A stretch of 64,000 nt of DNA from Tolypocladium sp. Sup5 PDA-1. Taxonomy: Eukaryota > Ascomycota > Sordariomycetes > Hypocreales > Ophiocordycipitaceae. Numbering within the stretch: the stretch's first letter is position 1; each line of letters starts with the position of its first letter. The position numbers and the translations under genes were made by a program. Location: contig JPHH03000009.1 of assembly GCA_000750105.3 (NCBI GenBank), forward strand, positions 682,001-746,000. The letters are read 5' to 3'. The notes under the pieces are model-generated. The model worked only from the letters and a program-made list of their open reading frames with translations. It was not told the origin of the DNA and made no database searches. Of this stretch, positions 34,461-46,027 are shown piece by piece.

Positions 34461-37400
34461 TTAGTTTGTGGTGAAAGGGTAGCCCATTCCAGGCATGCCC
34501 TGCTGGATAAATTCGGTCGGAGCTGGCTGCTGGTGCTGCAATGGCTGCTGATACTGCTGCTCTTGGGCGGCAGGCTCCTTCTTGGTAGTCTTGGCCTTGG
34601 GCTTTGGTGCAATCGTGCCAACCTTCTGGTCGGCTGCGGCCTGGGCGGCCTTCTTCGCGGCCAGAGTCGCCTTTCGCTTCTCCACGGCACCCGCCATGTT
34701 TCCGTTCGCCCATCGACCTGTGCGAGGAAGCGAGTTAGCATTCTGAGCGTTCGTGTGTAGTAAATGGGCAACCTACTCTTCATGGAGGCGGACATCTTCT
34801 CCGACTTGGTCATGGACTTGTAGTCCTTGGGGCGCTCCTCTCCCTCACCGGGAGTGGGCTGAGAGGCGGGCGTGCCGTTGCGGCTCTCTGCAGACTTTTG
34901 CACCACCTTGATCTTCGTCGTCTTGCGGTTGGGGGGAGGCAGGGGAGCCTCTGGCGCAGGACTATACGCCTCGCCCAAAATGAAGTCGTTTTCCTCGCCG
35001 CCTTGAGGGGCAGACGGCTTGCCTCTCTTCTTGGGCGGAGCTTGGTCGTCCAGCTCGCCATCCTCAGGCTCATCGCGGAACCGCTTCTGACGCTTGGGCC
35101 GGAAGGAGTAGGACGACTCGGCAGTGTGAGTTGTCGAGTCCGACGAAGACGTGGACGGGCGCGAGTCGCCATTGTCGGTGATGGCCGAAGAAGGTTCACT
35201 AAAGTTCTTGGCCCCCTTGGGGATTTTGAGCGTCAACAAGTGACGCTTGCGCTTTGGCTCCTCCTCAGGAGTCTGTCCAGCCTTGCGCGCTGCCTGCTTG
35301 ACAGTCTTCTTGGCTCGTCCTTGGCCGGGCGTGGCCGCCTTCTGGTCAGTCGACGGCTCGGGTGTATTCGAATCCTTGGCCATGGCTGCCTTGGTACGGC
35401 GCTGGCGCTTTGCCTTCGGAGGCACGACGTCTTCGCCGTCCGGAGTTGCTTCAGCCTTGTAGCCGGACTCGTCGGCGGCGGCTTTGGCGTTCTTGCGCTT
35501 CCTCCCTCCCTTGGCAGCAGCCGGCGTTGCGCTGCGGCTGGCTTCCTGAGCTGCGGGATCGAGACGCTGAACAGGCTTGCGCGTTCGCTTCGTAGTTACG
35601 ACCTCTTCCGTCTCGGTAGCCTTTGTCGTCTGCTTGGGCTGGTTGCGCAGTGATCGCCCCCGAGTCATGACGCCCGTGGATTCTTCATCCAACAAAACCT
35701 GCCCGCTAAGACCTTCTTTCGAAGGGTTCTTGTAGTTCCAGGAAATGAGTTTGATCCAATCTTCGAGAACTTTGTCCTTGTTGTGCTTGGTCATTACTCG
35801 CTTCTGGTCACTCGTTTTGACTGTCGCGACGCCTTTGGGAACGAAATCTGGCAGGTCATGCGATTTCCACGGACGCATTCGAACAGTTTCAAGGTAGTTC
35901 AGTTCCCCCCAGTGCGGCTTCCATCCGGACTCATGTTCTTCGACAATCCGGCTGTGGTGCAGGTATTCATTTTGCCAGTCCCGCATCACCACGCTCACAA
36001 CGTTCAAGATTTCAACGAGCTCTTCGTCGGACATTTGCTCGTAATTCTCCAGGGCGGCGACGATCCCCTCAGGACGTCGGAGCTTGAGCATCTCAAAATG
36101 GCGCTCTCTTTCAGGGCGCTCTTGGGAGTCGGCTCCGTCAGCCTCACCATTGCCTCCCTCCGGAGCAGCCGGTGTGTTGGCCGCGGTGGATTCCATGGCA
36201 TCGGGGACTGGATATTCCAATGTTGGTGTGCCGAAGGCAGGAGTCGGCTCTTCCGCCTCAGGTGCATCACCTTGGTCGTCATCGTCATCGTACTCGTCAT
36301 ATTCTCTCATAAGGCGCGTGTCGTTGGCGCCCTGGCCCTCGGCAGCCTCCTCGGCGCCATCCTCATCGGCGGAGACAGCGAGCGCCCTATCGGGGTAAAC
36401 CTCATACTCGCCGAATATGTATGGGCTGAGGTGGGCCCATCGCCCATCCAGGTCAGCTTGGGATACCTCGCCTGGGTGAAAAGGCGCCGCATCAGCGGGC
36501 TGGTCATTAGCGTCAAGAGCGCCCTCGGCTGCAGCTTCCTGAACAGCAGATGTGCCGCTAGCGGTGGCATTTGGAATTGGTTCGGCAGATGGCATGACGG
36601 TGATAGTTGGGGGCTCTGAAGAGAACTGCTTCTCGAGGGTTTTATCGGCAGCACGCTTGGGCGAGCCATTCTCCGCGTTCTGGGGGGGAGCTTGTGCCCG
36701 GTGGCCAACATTCTCGCTCTCCTCAGTAGAGGCCACAGCTTGTGAGACTGGCTCAGCAGTCTCCACAGTGTGCTGCTTCGTCTCCTGGGTAGTTGCGGTG
36801 ACAACTGGCGCAGCGATGGCAGAAGCAGTAGTGGCTTCGCCATCAGCGTTCGGCCGGCGAACGGGCTGCCAAGAGATGAACGCTTTGGCATCGTCGAGGA
36901 TTTTGATGAGACGGTCGTCGGCGATGGACACACGTGCTTTAGGAGCCTCTGGCGAAGGTCGAGACTCATTCAGCTGGGTTTCCTGGGTGGGATGCTCGGC
37001 AGAAACGGTCTGCAAGGAGGTTTGGGTAGAGTTTAGGGCAGGCTCGGTGATGCCAGGCGTGTTGTGCACCTTGAAGTCACCCTCAGCCTTGGGCGGCTGG
37101 GCGGCCTCGGAGGATGGCTCCGGGACAGAGTCCGATGCATTAGAGACGGCGTTTTCACGGTGAGCGACGGCCAGTTCAGCGACGGCCGGTCCAACGACAG
37201 GCGGCTTCACCGGTGCAGCGTCAGGGTCTTCCGCGACGGCAACTGCAAGGGTTTCGGTGTTGGCAGATTTCTGGGCGTTCTCATGGGCATTGTTGAGGGC
37301 GTCCACGAAGCCGGCAGCGGCAGGAAAATTGCCCTCATATTGGCTAGCAGCCGGAGCGGATTTCCAAGAGGCCTCGGGAGACTGGGCAGGGGAGGAGCCG

Positions 37401-38062
37401 CTGGAATGGCTTGCACGACGAGGATCTGATTCATCCAAGTCGGAAAAGGAGACGCCCACCTCGATGGTGTCCTTGACGTCTTCGTCGTCCTGGTAGGCCC
37501 TGGTCTCGGCAGTCTTGCGAGCAGGGTTGCGGCGGACGCTGGAGGGCGTGTCGGCGCCGAGAGAGTGACCTCGCTTCTTGGACGAGTTGGCACCGTAAAA
37601 GTCCTCGGAGTCGTCCGCGGCGGTGCGCTTCTTGCGGGTAGCAGAGGCGGACGAGTTCGGGACCAGGACGTCGTCGTCAATGTGCTCAAAGGTGTAGTCC
37701 ACGCGGGCCCGCTTGCGGAGGCTGTGGCCACCCTTCTTGGGGCTGTCGTCGTCGTACTCCTCATCGGGGAAGCCAAAGCTGTCCATGGTTCTGGAACGCT
37801 TGGCCACTCCCTGAGGGCGGCTGGGGCCTGGGGTGGAAAAGGAAAAGGCGTGCTGCTGGGGGGCCGCCCTGCTGCCACGCCGGCTCTGAGGCGCGGTCTG
37901 GGGCGAGGTGTTGATGTTGGCGTCGTTGCCGGACGACATGATGGGGCTGGCAGGAGAACGGAGGCGATCGCCAGAGGAGGTCCCTGGAGTCGACTGGGGA
38001 GATGCCGAGCCTGCAAGAGGTTTGCGGCGGTTCGTTGCTGCAGCTCGGCGAGCGCGGTCCAT
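34461..38062 (-). CDS. large disordered nuclear-type protein, unknown function
   Basis: Exons are complement(34461..34717, 34777..38062), with a 59-bp intron; 1180 residues. I do not recognise the family. Most of the protein is low-complexity Ala/Pro/Glu/Ser sequence. The N-terminus is basic (MDRARRAAATNRRKPLAG), with repeated KKRxHSLR-type basic patches. Only residues about 660-800 look folded and conserved: LENYEQMSDEELVEILNVVS, VVMRDWQNEYLHHSRIVEEH, WKPHWGELNYLETVRMRPWK and KVLEDWIKLISWNYKNPSKE. The C-terminal third has Lys-rich blocks (KGGRKRKNAK, KKTVKQAARKAG), and the last exon is Gln/Pro-rich, ending GMPGMGYPFTTN. The splice joins SASMKS to RWANGNMAG, supported by a clean GTAGGT donor and CACAG acceptor. 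Reading through the intron gives an unrelated Arg-rich tail. A chromatin or nuclear-scaffold role is inference from composition only. Confidence 0.85.
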
Positions 38063-39124
38063 GATGAACCGGAGCAGCCAGGCGCAGCGCGGCGTGTAAG
38101 AAGGGGCACGACGGGCGCGGGGAAGAGGCTATTCAAAGCGGGTATCTGACGGATGACGCGGTGAAGAGCTGGAAGATGCTCGCGATGCGAGGTTCAGGGA
38201 GGATGGAAGCGATGGAGGGCTGCGTGGTTGTCTGGGGGCAAGGTGCAAGGTTTGTATGAGAGCGCGGGTGAGGGTGAGGGCGCGAGGTTGTGGGCAAGGA
38301 GAATTTTGAATGCAGGGACAATAGAAAGGCAGCGCCGGCAAACAAAAGTGACAGGGCTGGTGAATGCGCAGGCGAGAGACGCGACGGCTGCCAGCTGTCC
38401 GGGCGACGCAGCTGGGCACGAGAGGAATTGTTGCTGCTGGATATCACAAGGTTTGGTCTGGCGGCTGTTTGAATGAGAGGCGGCCAACCTTCTCCTGGCC
38501 CGGCTCGTTTTTCTCGAGGTGTCGTGGTCCGAATAAGCCAAGGCGGCGGCCGGGGGCGGTACCAGAAACCACCAGGGTACGTACCGGGTACCCGTGCTGG
38601 CCAGTGGCGTGCCAGCGACAAAGGGGCAGCGGGTTGCGCGCTCTAGCAGGCTGTCCCTCGGAAACGCCCTGTTGCGGATGCGGATTCTTGGAAAAGGTGT
38701 TCATCTGAGAGAGGCACTACAGTATAATTGTACGCTTTTGCGGGAAACCCGCGATGGCGATGGGGAAACGGCGCGCCGTGGGACATGACGGACTGCAGGT
38801 CCTCCGTGGCATGCTCTGGTGCGCACATGGCCACCAGCTGTCACTCGGCCAGTGTCACGCAGCATGGCCCGGAGACGCGGTACCTGCCTCCCGCCTGCAA
38901 GTACATCCAGCAGCGAGCAGGCCCCGAGGTTTGCTGCTGAACCTGGTTTCTAGCGCTGTCTCCCATCGCCGGGGCTCCTCCGCTGGGAAGTACCGGGTGC
39001 GGCCAATCAGGGGCGCGGGAAGGCGGGAGCACTAAACTCTCTTCGGTCAAGGTTACTGGGGCGAGACGGTGGTGCTCCCGTTGTTCAGTGAAGTGGTCGC
39101 TGGTGATGCAAAAGCTGCAACAGA

Positions 39125-39150
39125 CTGCTGCTGTTGCTGTTGCTGTTGCT
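39125..39150. repeat. CTG/TTG trinucleotide repeat
   Basis: A run of mixed CTG and TTG units in the upstream region of MTC1. Confidence 0.85.
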
Positions 39151-39611
39151 CACTGCAGCGGCCGGGAGCCCGGGAATTGTTCCTCTGCGTCTACGTAGAG
39201 AGCGGCCTGCGGCGTGCACGAGTCACCAAGACGTCGGTCTGATGTATTGGACGGTTGATGGGCGTGAACTGCGCGCTCCTTTCATCCAGCCAGTTGTCCT
39301 CGACACTTTGGCCCAAAGTCGGCAGCCAGAAGCTTACAGCCTAATGAGAGCCATGTACTCCGTACCTCGCCTGCCTGTGCCCTGTAGGAACCGCTGCAGC
39401 ATCATTCCACCTCGACCCCCTTTGGGGCAAGGCTGGGGAGGTACGTACCTCCAAGCCCCCCCCGCCAGGGCGGACCAACCAGAAGCGGCGACAGTGACAG
39501 CAGCAGCAGCTCCCCCAGACGTCCACACTGCTTGCACATGCGTCCCTGTTGTTAGACGTCACATCACCCCCCGTCGTCTTGTCAACGACACCCCGTCTCC
39601 CTGCGCCTGTA

Positions 39612-39638
39612 CCGCCGCCGCCGCCGCCGCCGCCGCCG
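39612..39638. repeat. (CCG)9 repeat in MTC1 leader
   Basis: Nine CCG units ending 16 bp before the MTC1 start codon, so probably in the 5' leader of its mRNA. Confidence 0.9.
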
Positions 39639-39654
39639 GACCAGCAAACCCACC

Positions 39655-41278
39655 ATGGCTTCGAAAAAGACCAAAGCCCCTGCTGCGGCAGCTGCTGACG
39701 ACAACCTCGACGAGCTCTTCTCGGGCATTGGCGACGACTCCAAGTCCAAGAAGCCTTCGGCCAACCCCAAGTCGTCCAAGCCCACCTCGGCCGCCTCCAA
39801 GGCCATGGGCGGCGACAAGGACATCCTCGCCGACCTCGACGCCTTCGAGTCCCAGCTGGCCTCGGAGCAGCAGCCCTCCCGCCCGCACACGCCCCGGCTC
39901 AAGGAGGGCGGCTTCAAGCGCCCCACGGCAACGCCCCCAGCCGGCGACGACAAGCCCGCCGCGCCCGGCCGCAAGTCCAACGACAGCGCGAGGAGCCTGC
40001 GGGCCAGCTTCACCCCGAGCGCGACCAGCTCCGAGCTGCACGAGGCGGAGAAGAAGGGGACCGTCGAGCAGGTGCAGCAGCAGGAGCAACAGCAAGCCAG
40101 CGGAGGGGGATGGTGGGGTGGCATTTTGTCCACTGCCAACGCGGCCATGAAGCAGGCCGAGGCCGCGTACAAGGAGATTCAGCAGAACGAAGAGGCAAAG
40201 AAATGGGCCGAGCAAGTCAGGGGCCTCAAGGGCATCGACGTTGGGACGTTGAGGACGTATGGTAAGCAACAGCTGTTCCCTAGACTTTGGACGACCTCCG
40301 ACTCACATGAACCTGTCAGGCGATGAGCTGCGCAGCCGCGCTCTGCCGACCTTTACCAACATCCTCCACACCATCGCGCCGCCCATCAGCTCTCACGAGC
40401 GGCTGCTCATCCATATTACCCACGACCTCGTGGGCTACCCGTCGCTCGACCCCCTCATTCACGGTGTCTTCGCCAGAGTCATGTCCCAGGTCGAAGGCGG
40501 CGACCTCCTTGTCGTCCAACGCGGGCACGAGAGCAGCTCCCGGCGGTCTAGCGATGGCTCCGCGGGATGGCGTGACGGGCCCTGGTGGAGGCAGACGGAC
40601 GCGCCTCGCGAACTGGGCCTGGTCAAGGGCATGACCGAAGGCACCAAGCTCTGCCGCGCCGGCGCAGAGTCGTACGCGACCGAATACTTTGCAGCCCACG
40701 GCGGCGTGGAGCAGGCCAAGATCCGGGCTACCTCGGACCTGAGCGAGAGCAACCCCGTCAGAACCTCGGACCTGTTCCTCGCCGTGCAAGCCATCAGTAT
40801 CGACACAGACAAGACGCTCTTCGCCCGTACCGCGTCCGCCGAAAAGGAAAAGGAGTCGTCTAGCGTCAAGGAGCAGGGTGAGGCGGACGAGCATGTCTGC
40901 TTCGCCGTCTTCGTCCTCGATCCCGTCCACGAGATCGAGTTTTCCACCGTCAGCCAGTCCGTCCCCGCCAAATGGGTCCGCTGGCTCGACGCCGCAACGC
41001 CGCTGACCCCCCGCTCCGCCGAGGAGAGCCACGATGCCTTTGAGAGCGGGCTCCCAGACGAGATCAGGACCATCCTGGACGACGGGGGCGTGGACCCCAG
41101 GGAGTGGGTGGCCGAGTGGATCGAGGAGACGCTGAACCTCTCGGTGGGCGTGGTGGCCCAGCGATACGTGGCCCGCAGGATGGGCGTGGGCGAGGGCGGC
41201 CTGGGCAGGGGCAAGATGAGGGTCGAGGAGTTGGTGCAGGACAACGCCGGGGAGGCGGCGAGGGCTGGTGTCATTTAA
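39655..41278 (+). CDS. MTC1: maintenance of telomere capping protein 1 homologue
   Basis: Exons 39655..40261 and 40320..41278, with a 58-bp intron; 521 residues. It matches the fungal MTC1 family. The yeast member is named for a genetic link to telomere capping, and its biochemical role is poorly known. The N-terminus is MASKKTKAPAAAAADDNLDE with LFSGIGDD, followed by the conserved DILADLDAFESQLASEQ. A Gly-Trp segment, GGGWWGGILSTANAAMKQAE, precedes a short helix. After the splice the long conserved domain includes LPTFTNILHTIAPPI, ISSHERLLIHITHDLVGYPS, SDLFLAVQAISI, FAVFVLDPVHEIEFSTVSQS and the C-terminal WVAEWIEETLNLSVGVVAQR YVARRMG. The GC content is very high in both exons, and several long shadow ORFs run in other frames. 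Confidence 0.92.
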
Positions 41279-41512
41279 GGAGCGAGACTGGCGGCCATTT
41301 GGTTTCCTTGCTGGAAAGGGAGGCTGGACGCTGACACGGATGTGCCCATTATAATCTGTATGCTTGTCTTTGTTCACGGTTGCTGCGTACTGCGCTTCAG
41401 AAATAGCTCAATACCATATCAATTCAGTTTAGTTGATGTTTGTGTGCATCGGCAGATCAAGTATCCAGGCATGTTATTCATCTGCTTGCGAGTATACAGG
41501 CGGAGCCACGCT

Positions 41513-43526
41513 CTACAGCTCACCAACCCTAACCACCGTCCCAGCCTTGCGCAACTCTCCCCTCGCCGCACGCGTCGCGCCCTCCATCCCGACCAGCCGC
41601 AAAGGTCGATACGCGGGTTCCCACATCTGCTCCCTGATCCAGTCCTCCAGTTCGCCCTCATCCCGCGGTATGCCCTCCTCCGTCGCCACGCCCTCTGCCA
41701 CGGCCGCTTGGATCACGTTCCTCGCGACGCTGACGCTCACGTCCCGCACGGCCTCGACGTCCGGCAGCAGCGGCGCCGTGGGGTCCCCGCGCGCGGGGCT
41801 CATGCGCGCGACGCCCTGCACCGCGGCGACGAGCATGCGGTCCGTGAGGCGGCGCGCGCGGGAGAGCACGCAGCCGAGGCCGATGCCCGGGAAGACGACC
41901 GAGTTGTTGCACTCGGCGACCTCGATCTCCACAGTATCGCCGTCGGCGCCCCAGGGCCCGGAGACGGGGTCAAAGGGCGAGCCGGTGGCGACGAGGGCGC
42001 GGCCGCGCGTCCAGCGGAGGAGGTCGGCCGGCGTAGCCTCGTGCAGGCGCGTGGGGTTCGAGAGCGGGAAGATGATGGGGCGGGGGCAGGACGCGGCCAT
42101 GGCGTGGACGATGGGCTGGGTGAAGGCGCCGGGGACGGTGGACGTGCCGATGAGGACGGTGGGGTGGATGCGCTGGACGACGGCGAGGAGGGACGTGTCT
42201 GTGCGGTGCCACTTTGATAAAGGGCTTTTGCGCGTCGGAGACGTCGGTCGCGGTGGTTAGGAGGCCGGGTTTGTCGATGAGCCTGCTAGGTTAGCTTGCG
42301 TGCTCTTGCCTTGGTAATGTGCGATGAGGGGCCTCGCGTCTTACCAGATCTGCTTTGCGGCCTCCTCATGGCTGATGCTGCCCTCCGTAGCGATCGCATC
42401 CCGAACCTGGTCCGCGATGCCCACGCCCGCGCTGCCGGCCCCGAAGACGACCATCCGCACGTCGCTGAGCGTCTGCCCGGTGACGTGCAGGGCGGCCATG
42501 ATGGCGGCGAGGGTCACGCAGCCCGTGCCCTGGACGTCGTCGTTGAAGCACGCCATGCGGGGGCGGTACGTGTCGAGGAGGCGTCTGGCTGTCGAATCGT
42601 TAGCTGGTAGCGTGCTGGGATGCGCAGTGCAAGGACTGACCGTTGCGGAGGCCAAAGTCTTCAAAGTGAATGTACGCCCGGGGATACAGCTTCCGGGCCG
42701 CCGTGACGAACGTGTCGACAAAGTCGTCGTACCGCTTCCCCCGGACGCGCTTCTCCCTGAGGCCGAGGTAGAGGTCGTCGTTCAACAGGCCTGGGTTGTC
42801 GGTGCCACAGTCGAGGACCACGGGGAGGCAGCGGTTCGGATGGACGCCGGCGCACAGCGTTGCGAGGACCAGCTTGGCGACGGAGATGAGGATGCCTCCC
42901 ACGCCTTGGTCTCCAATGCCTAGTATTTCCTCACCGTCTGTTCCGGATCAGGAGAGGGTCCGATAAGGGCATCGAGTGACGGCACTGACCTGTTACGACA
43001 ATGTAGTCAATGTCCTCTGGATTGCCCCATTGCGAGAGATCATGCATCACCCGATCCTCGTCGTGTATGTTGAGAAAGCACCCCTCCGGCCGTCTGAACA
43101 GCCTCGAATAGTTTTGTATCGCGTCGCCTTCCGTGGGCGTGTACACCACGCTGAACATGTCCTTGAGGTGGTCCTGTAGGAGCTGCGCACAGTCAGCCCG
43201 TGCCTCCGGACTCGTCGGAAACGACGTACCTTGTAGTAGAGCACCTCATTCTGCTCCTTCAGGGACGTGAGGAACGTGTTCTTGGCCAGATCATCGCTCC
43301 GGGAGATGTACTGCTCGTGGGCGCGCTTCACCTGCGCCGACAGAGTCTGCACGTTGTGTGGCAGCAGGCCGCACAGGTCGAACTCCTGTCGCTCGTCTGT
43401 TGGAAAGGCCGATCCCTTGTTCAAGTACGGCGTGTTGAGGAGGGCTTCGCCGGTGAGGGCGCAGTCGATGCTGCCGCTGGTGCTGAGCGGGAGCTGCCCA
43501 AACTTGGACTGCTTCCTGGAGGCCAT
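41513..43526 (-). CDS. malic enzyme, apparent single-base frameshift
   Basis: Exons are complement(41513..42282, 42345..42588, 42641..42937, 42990..43182, 43230..43526), with introns of 47-62 bp. Malic enzyme converts malate to pyruvate and CO2 with NAD(P). Recognisable segments are VVYTPTEGDAIQNYSRLFRR, GDQGVGGILISVAKL, DCGTDNPGLLND, IHFEDFGLRN, MACFNDDVQGTGCVTLAAIM, the Rossmann stretch VVFGAGSAGVGIADQVRDA, then LIDKPGLLTTATDVSDAQKP. The last exon changes frame near 42213-42220: upstream reads DAQKPF, while one base further on the other frame reads SKWHRTDTSLLAVVQRIHPT and continues with PIIFPLSNPTRLHEATPADL and FPGIGLGCVLSR to the stop at 41513. Exon lengths sum to 1801 nt, one over a multiple of three. 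No intron can explain it. Either the assembly has an inserted base or the gene is broken. About 599 residues would be expected if intact. Confidence 0.85.
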
Positions 43527-46027
43527 GGCGGATCACGGTCAATTCGCAAAGGTAAAGGCAAGGTTCTTATTTATTGCTGAAAACCGAAGGCTGCGGCAAA
43601 GACACACGTAGAAATCTAAGATACCTACAGACGAAGCTTCGTGGAAGAAACAGACGGGCCTAATTGAGGGGAGACGTCGGATGCACACAACAGTGGTGAC
43701 GTATCTGCGGGTGTGGCACCACCGCTGCTCCAGCTCCAGCTCCAAAGCGGCATCGCGCGACGGGTCCCTGGCGAACACGTGCACCGCCGCGACAAGCTCG
43801 CCTCTAGAAATGTTGGCGCTCAGGGAGCCACGCCCGTGTAGGCTGCAAAAAGCAGAGACCGGCGTGGACTATGATGGTCCAAGATCCATCTCGCAGCAGA
43901 GCCCGAGACGGGCGGCCTCCCTCGAGGAGACACGCGCCGCCCCGGGTCCCAGCCAGCCAAGTCCCAGCGCGCAGCACAAAACGTGCCGCAGCGAGGAACG
44001 CCTTCCGAGGAAGACTCGTGGGAGGGAAGAGTGGCTGGAGGAGAATGCTGCGGTGTGAAGACTCGAGGAAAGGAGAAATGGAAAATGTGTGTACCTACTC
44101 TGCGTCGCGATGCTCGTCGGGATGCCGCTGAGGCTGAATTGAGACTCGATGGCATCCCGACGGAGCGTTGGACTGACTTGTGAAGATGGAAGAGGAGTCG
44201 GGAAAATTGCGTTGTGAAATTGGTGGAACAGCTCTGGTTGCCTGGTGGGGCGGGTCAAGCCAATTGGCGAGGGCCTCAATTTACGGTAACTACTCGTACT
44301 CTGCGTCCGTAGTGGGCGATGGATCACGTTCCCCGTGCCTTTCCATCAAGCTGCCATTGCGTTTGACAGAGGGGCAAAGATGCATTTTTTCTTTTCCCCC
44401 TTCCTTTTTACTTTTTGGCAAGCAGAACGTCCAGATATCGATGCCCGGAATATTACAGCGCCAATCGATGAAAGACAACTCTGACCCTAAAAGCGTCACA
44501 TGAGCGAGATTGACCATTTACTGTCATCACGCGACAGTCTCGTGTGCACGCCAACATGAAGCGATTGACATCTGCCACCCGAGTCGTGATGCATGCGGGC
44601 GGCGAATGACATCGGTTTTAATCCAAACGCGAAAGGGCAAGCCATCGTCCCCGAGTACTTGACCAGCGGGCGCCGACACACAAAAGTGCGTGGGCGATAA
44701 GTGAGGCCCTCCACATTTGGCCACCCAAAGCCGGACTCGGAGGCAAGGTCCATCACGGGGATGCTGCGAGAACACCCCAGCGAACTGCAAGACAAAACCG
44801 GAGTCGACGTCCCGCAAGGCCCCTGAAGCCTCCCGAAAAAACAGCATCCGCAACCTTGAGAAGAGCCGTGCCTCGAGAGCGGTCTGCCGCTCCGGTACTC
44901 AACCTGACTGTCTTCTGGTAAGGTTGGTAGGTACGGTGTGAGCACAACCCCATCCATCCTCGACAAGAGGATTCACCAAGAGCCAAAGACGGCGCAAGGT
45001 AGTCCTTTGTGGCCTCAGCAACACTCGTTGTAAGGCAAGAACTGATGCTTGGATTGAACTGAGTGAGTTGAGCGACGGGTGGATGGAAGAACAATACATG
45101 GAAAAGGGTTACTCTGTCTTACCTCAGCGAAACTACCCCGGTTGCTTGTAAGATTATGCGACGCAGTCAAATACAGGAGATCCACCGGGCCACGTTCCTT
45201 GACCGCAAGGCAAGGCAAGGCAAGGCAAGGCAAGGTAAGGCAAGGCAAGGCAAGGCACGGCACGGCACAGCACGGCAAGGTACGTTAATATGTAGTAACT
45301 AGTAACCATGCCCGCATCCCTCAGCCATCACCCGTCTAGCCGCCAATAAACCACGCATCCTTGCCCTATACCCTCTTCCAGACCTGCCACTCAATTGGCG
45401 TAAATACCAGCAAATATACTTCGTCCTTTGTGCTAAACAACCTCAGCCTCGGTGTTGATCCAACACTGCCCCTTGTCTCGGCCGACAGCACCCCCACCAA
45501 ACGTCCAGCGTTGGACAAAGCCCCGCCAATCGCGTATCCTCGCGGCATGGCAATCGGAGACTTATCTCGATATCTGCCCCGCAGCTTGGACGGTGGACCC
45601 CGGGCAGGCGGGTTGGCGGGCCCATGCCCCCCTTGTCGGTGGTCGCAACGGCTGGACGATCAGCGACTAGGGTCCAACCAACGACTACACTTGGACGTCA
45701 GCGACTTGGCGACGTGAGCCTTTGGCAAAGTCCCTCTTTCTACTCCGTGGACCATCACAAGTCTTGGGGCGGCAACAGTTGAAGCTGGGGCAGTGGACAA
45801 GAGTAGCACGTCACGGTTGTCGCCGGCAAATACGCCCAACTTGCTTCCCAAAATATACTGTGACTGTATTTACTGCAGTCCTGTACGTATGTACGATGTG
45901 AGTAAGTACAAGCTCCATGAGTGCCTCGAACCTCGATATCGTCGTAAAGTCATCTCTCTTCGAGTCATGCCAGCTTTTCTCCATTGTCGCGTCTCCCCGG
46001 CGAGATCGCTCATCAGCAAATGTCCAC
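43527..46027. other. 2.5-kb intergenic region, no gene seen
   Basis: Upstream of malic enzyme and 3' of the subtilisin. It holds the CAAGG minisatellite at 45206-45280. ORFs up to about 150 codons overlap in several frames without family-like content. Confidence 0.55.
45206..45280. repeat. (CAAGG)15 pentanucleotide minisatellite
   Basis: Fifteen 5-bp units: six CAAGG, one TAAGG, three CAAGG, then CACGG/CACAG variants and a final CAAGG. It lies in non-coding DNA. Confidence 0.95.

Larger units (their letters stand above)
38063..39654. promoter_or_regulatory. divergent region, unknown gene / MTC1
   Basis: A 1.6-kb spacer between two divergent genes. It contains CTG/TTG repeats at 39125-39150, a TACTCCGTA word at 39356-39364 and a (CCG)9 tract just before the MTC1 ATG. 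No gene is recognised. Confidence 0.5.

Noticed and set aside
34424..34717. Arg-rich C-terminal tail in the uninterrupted frame of the large unknown gene
   Set aside because: It results from reading through a clear 59-bp intron; the spliced frame gives a Lys/Ala-rich tail ending at 34461.
41342..42260. Long plus-strand ORFs (275-291 codons)
   Set aside because: Antisense to the malic enzyme exon, whose conserved motifs fix the coding strand.
42203..42344. Extended intron 4 that might explain the malic enzyme frameshift
   Set aside because: Using the later acceptors either creates a stop or fails to restore frame, and it would delete the conserved LIDKPGLL segment.
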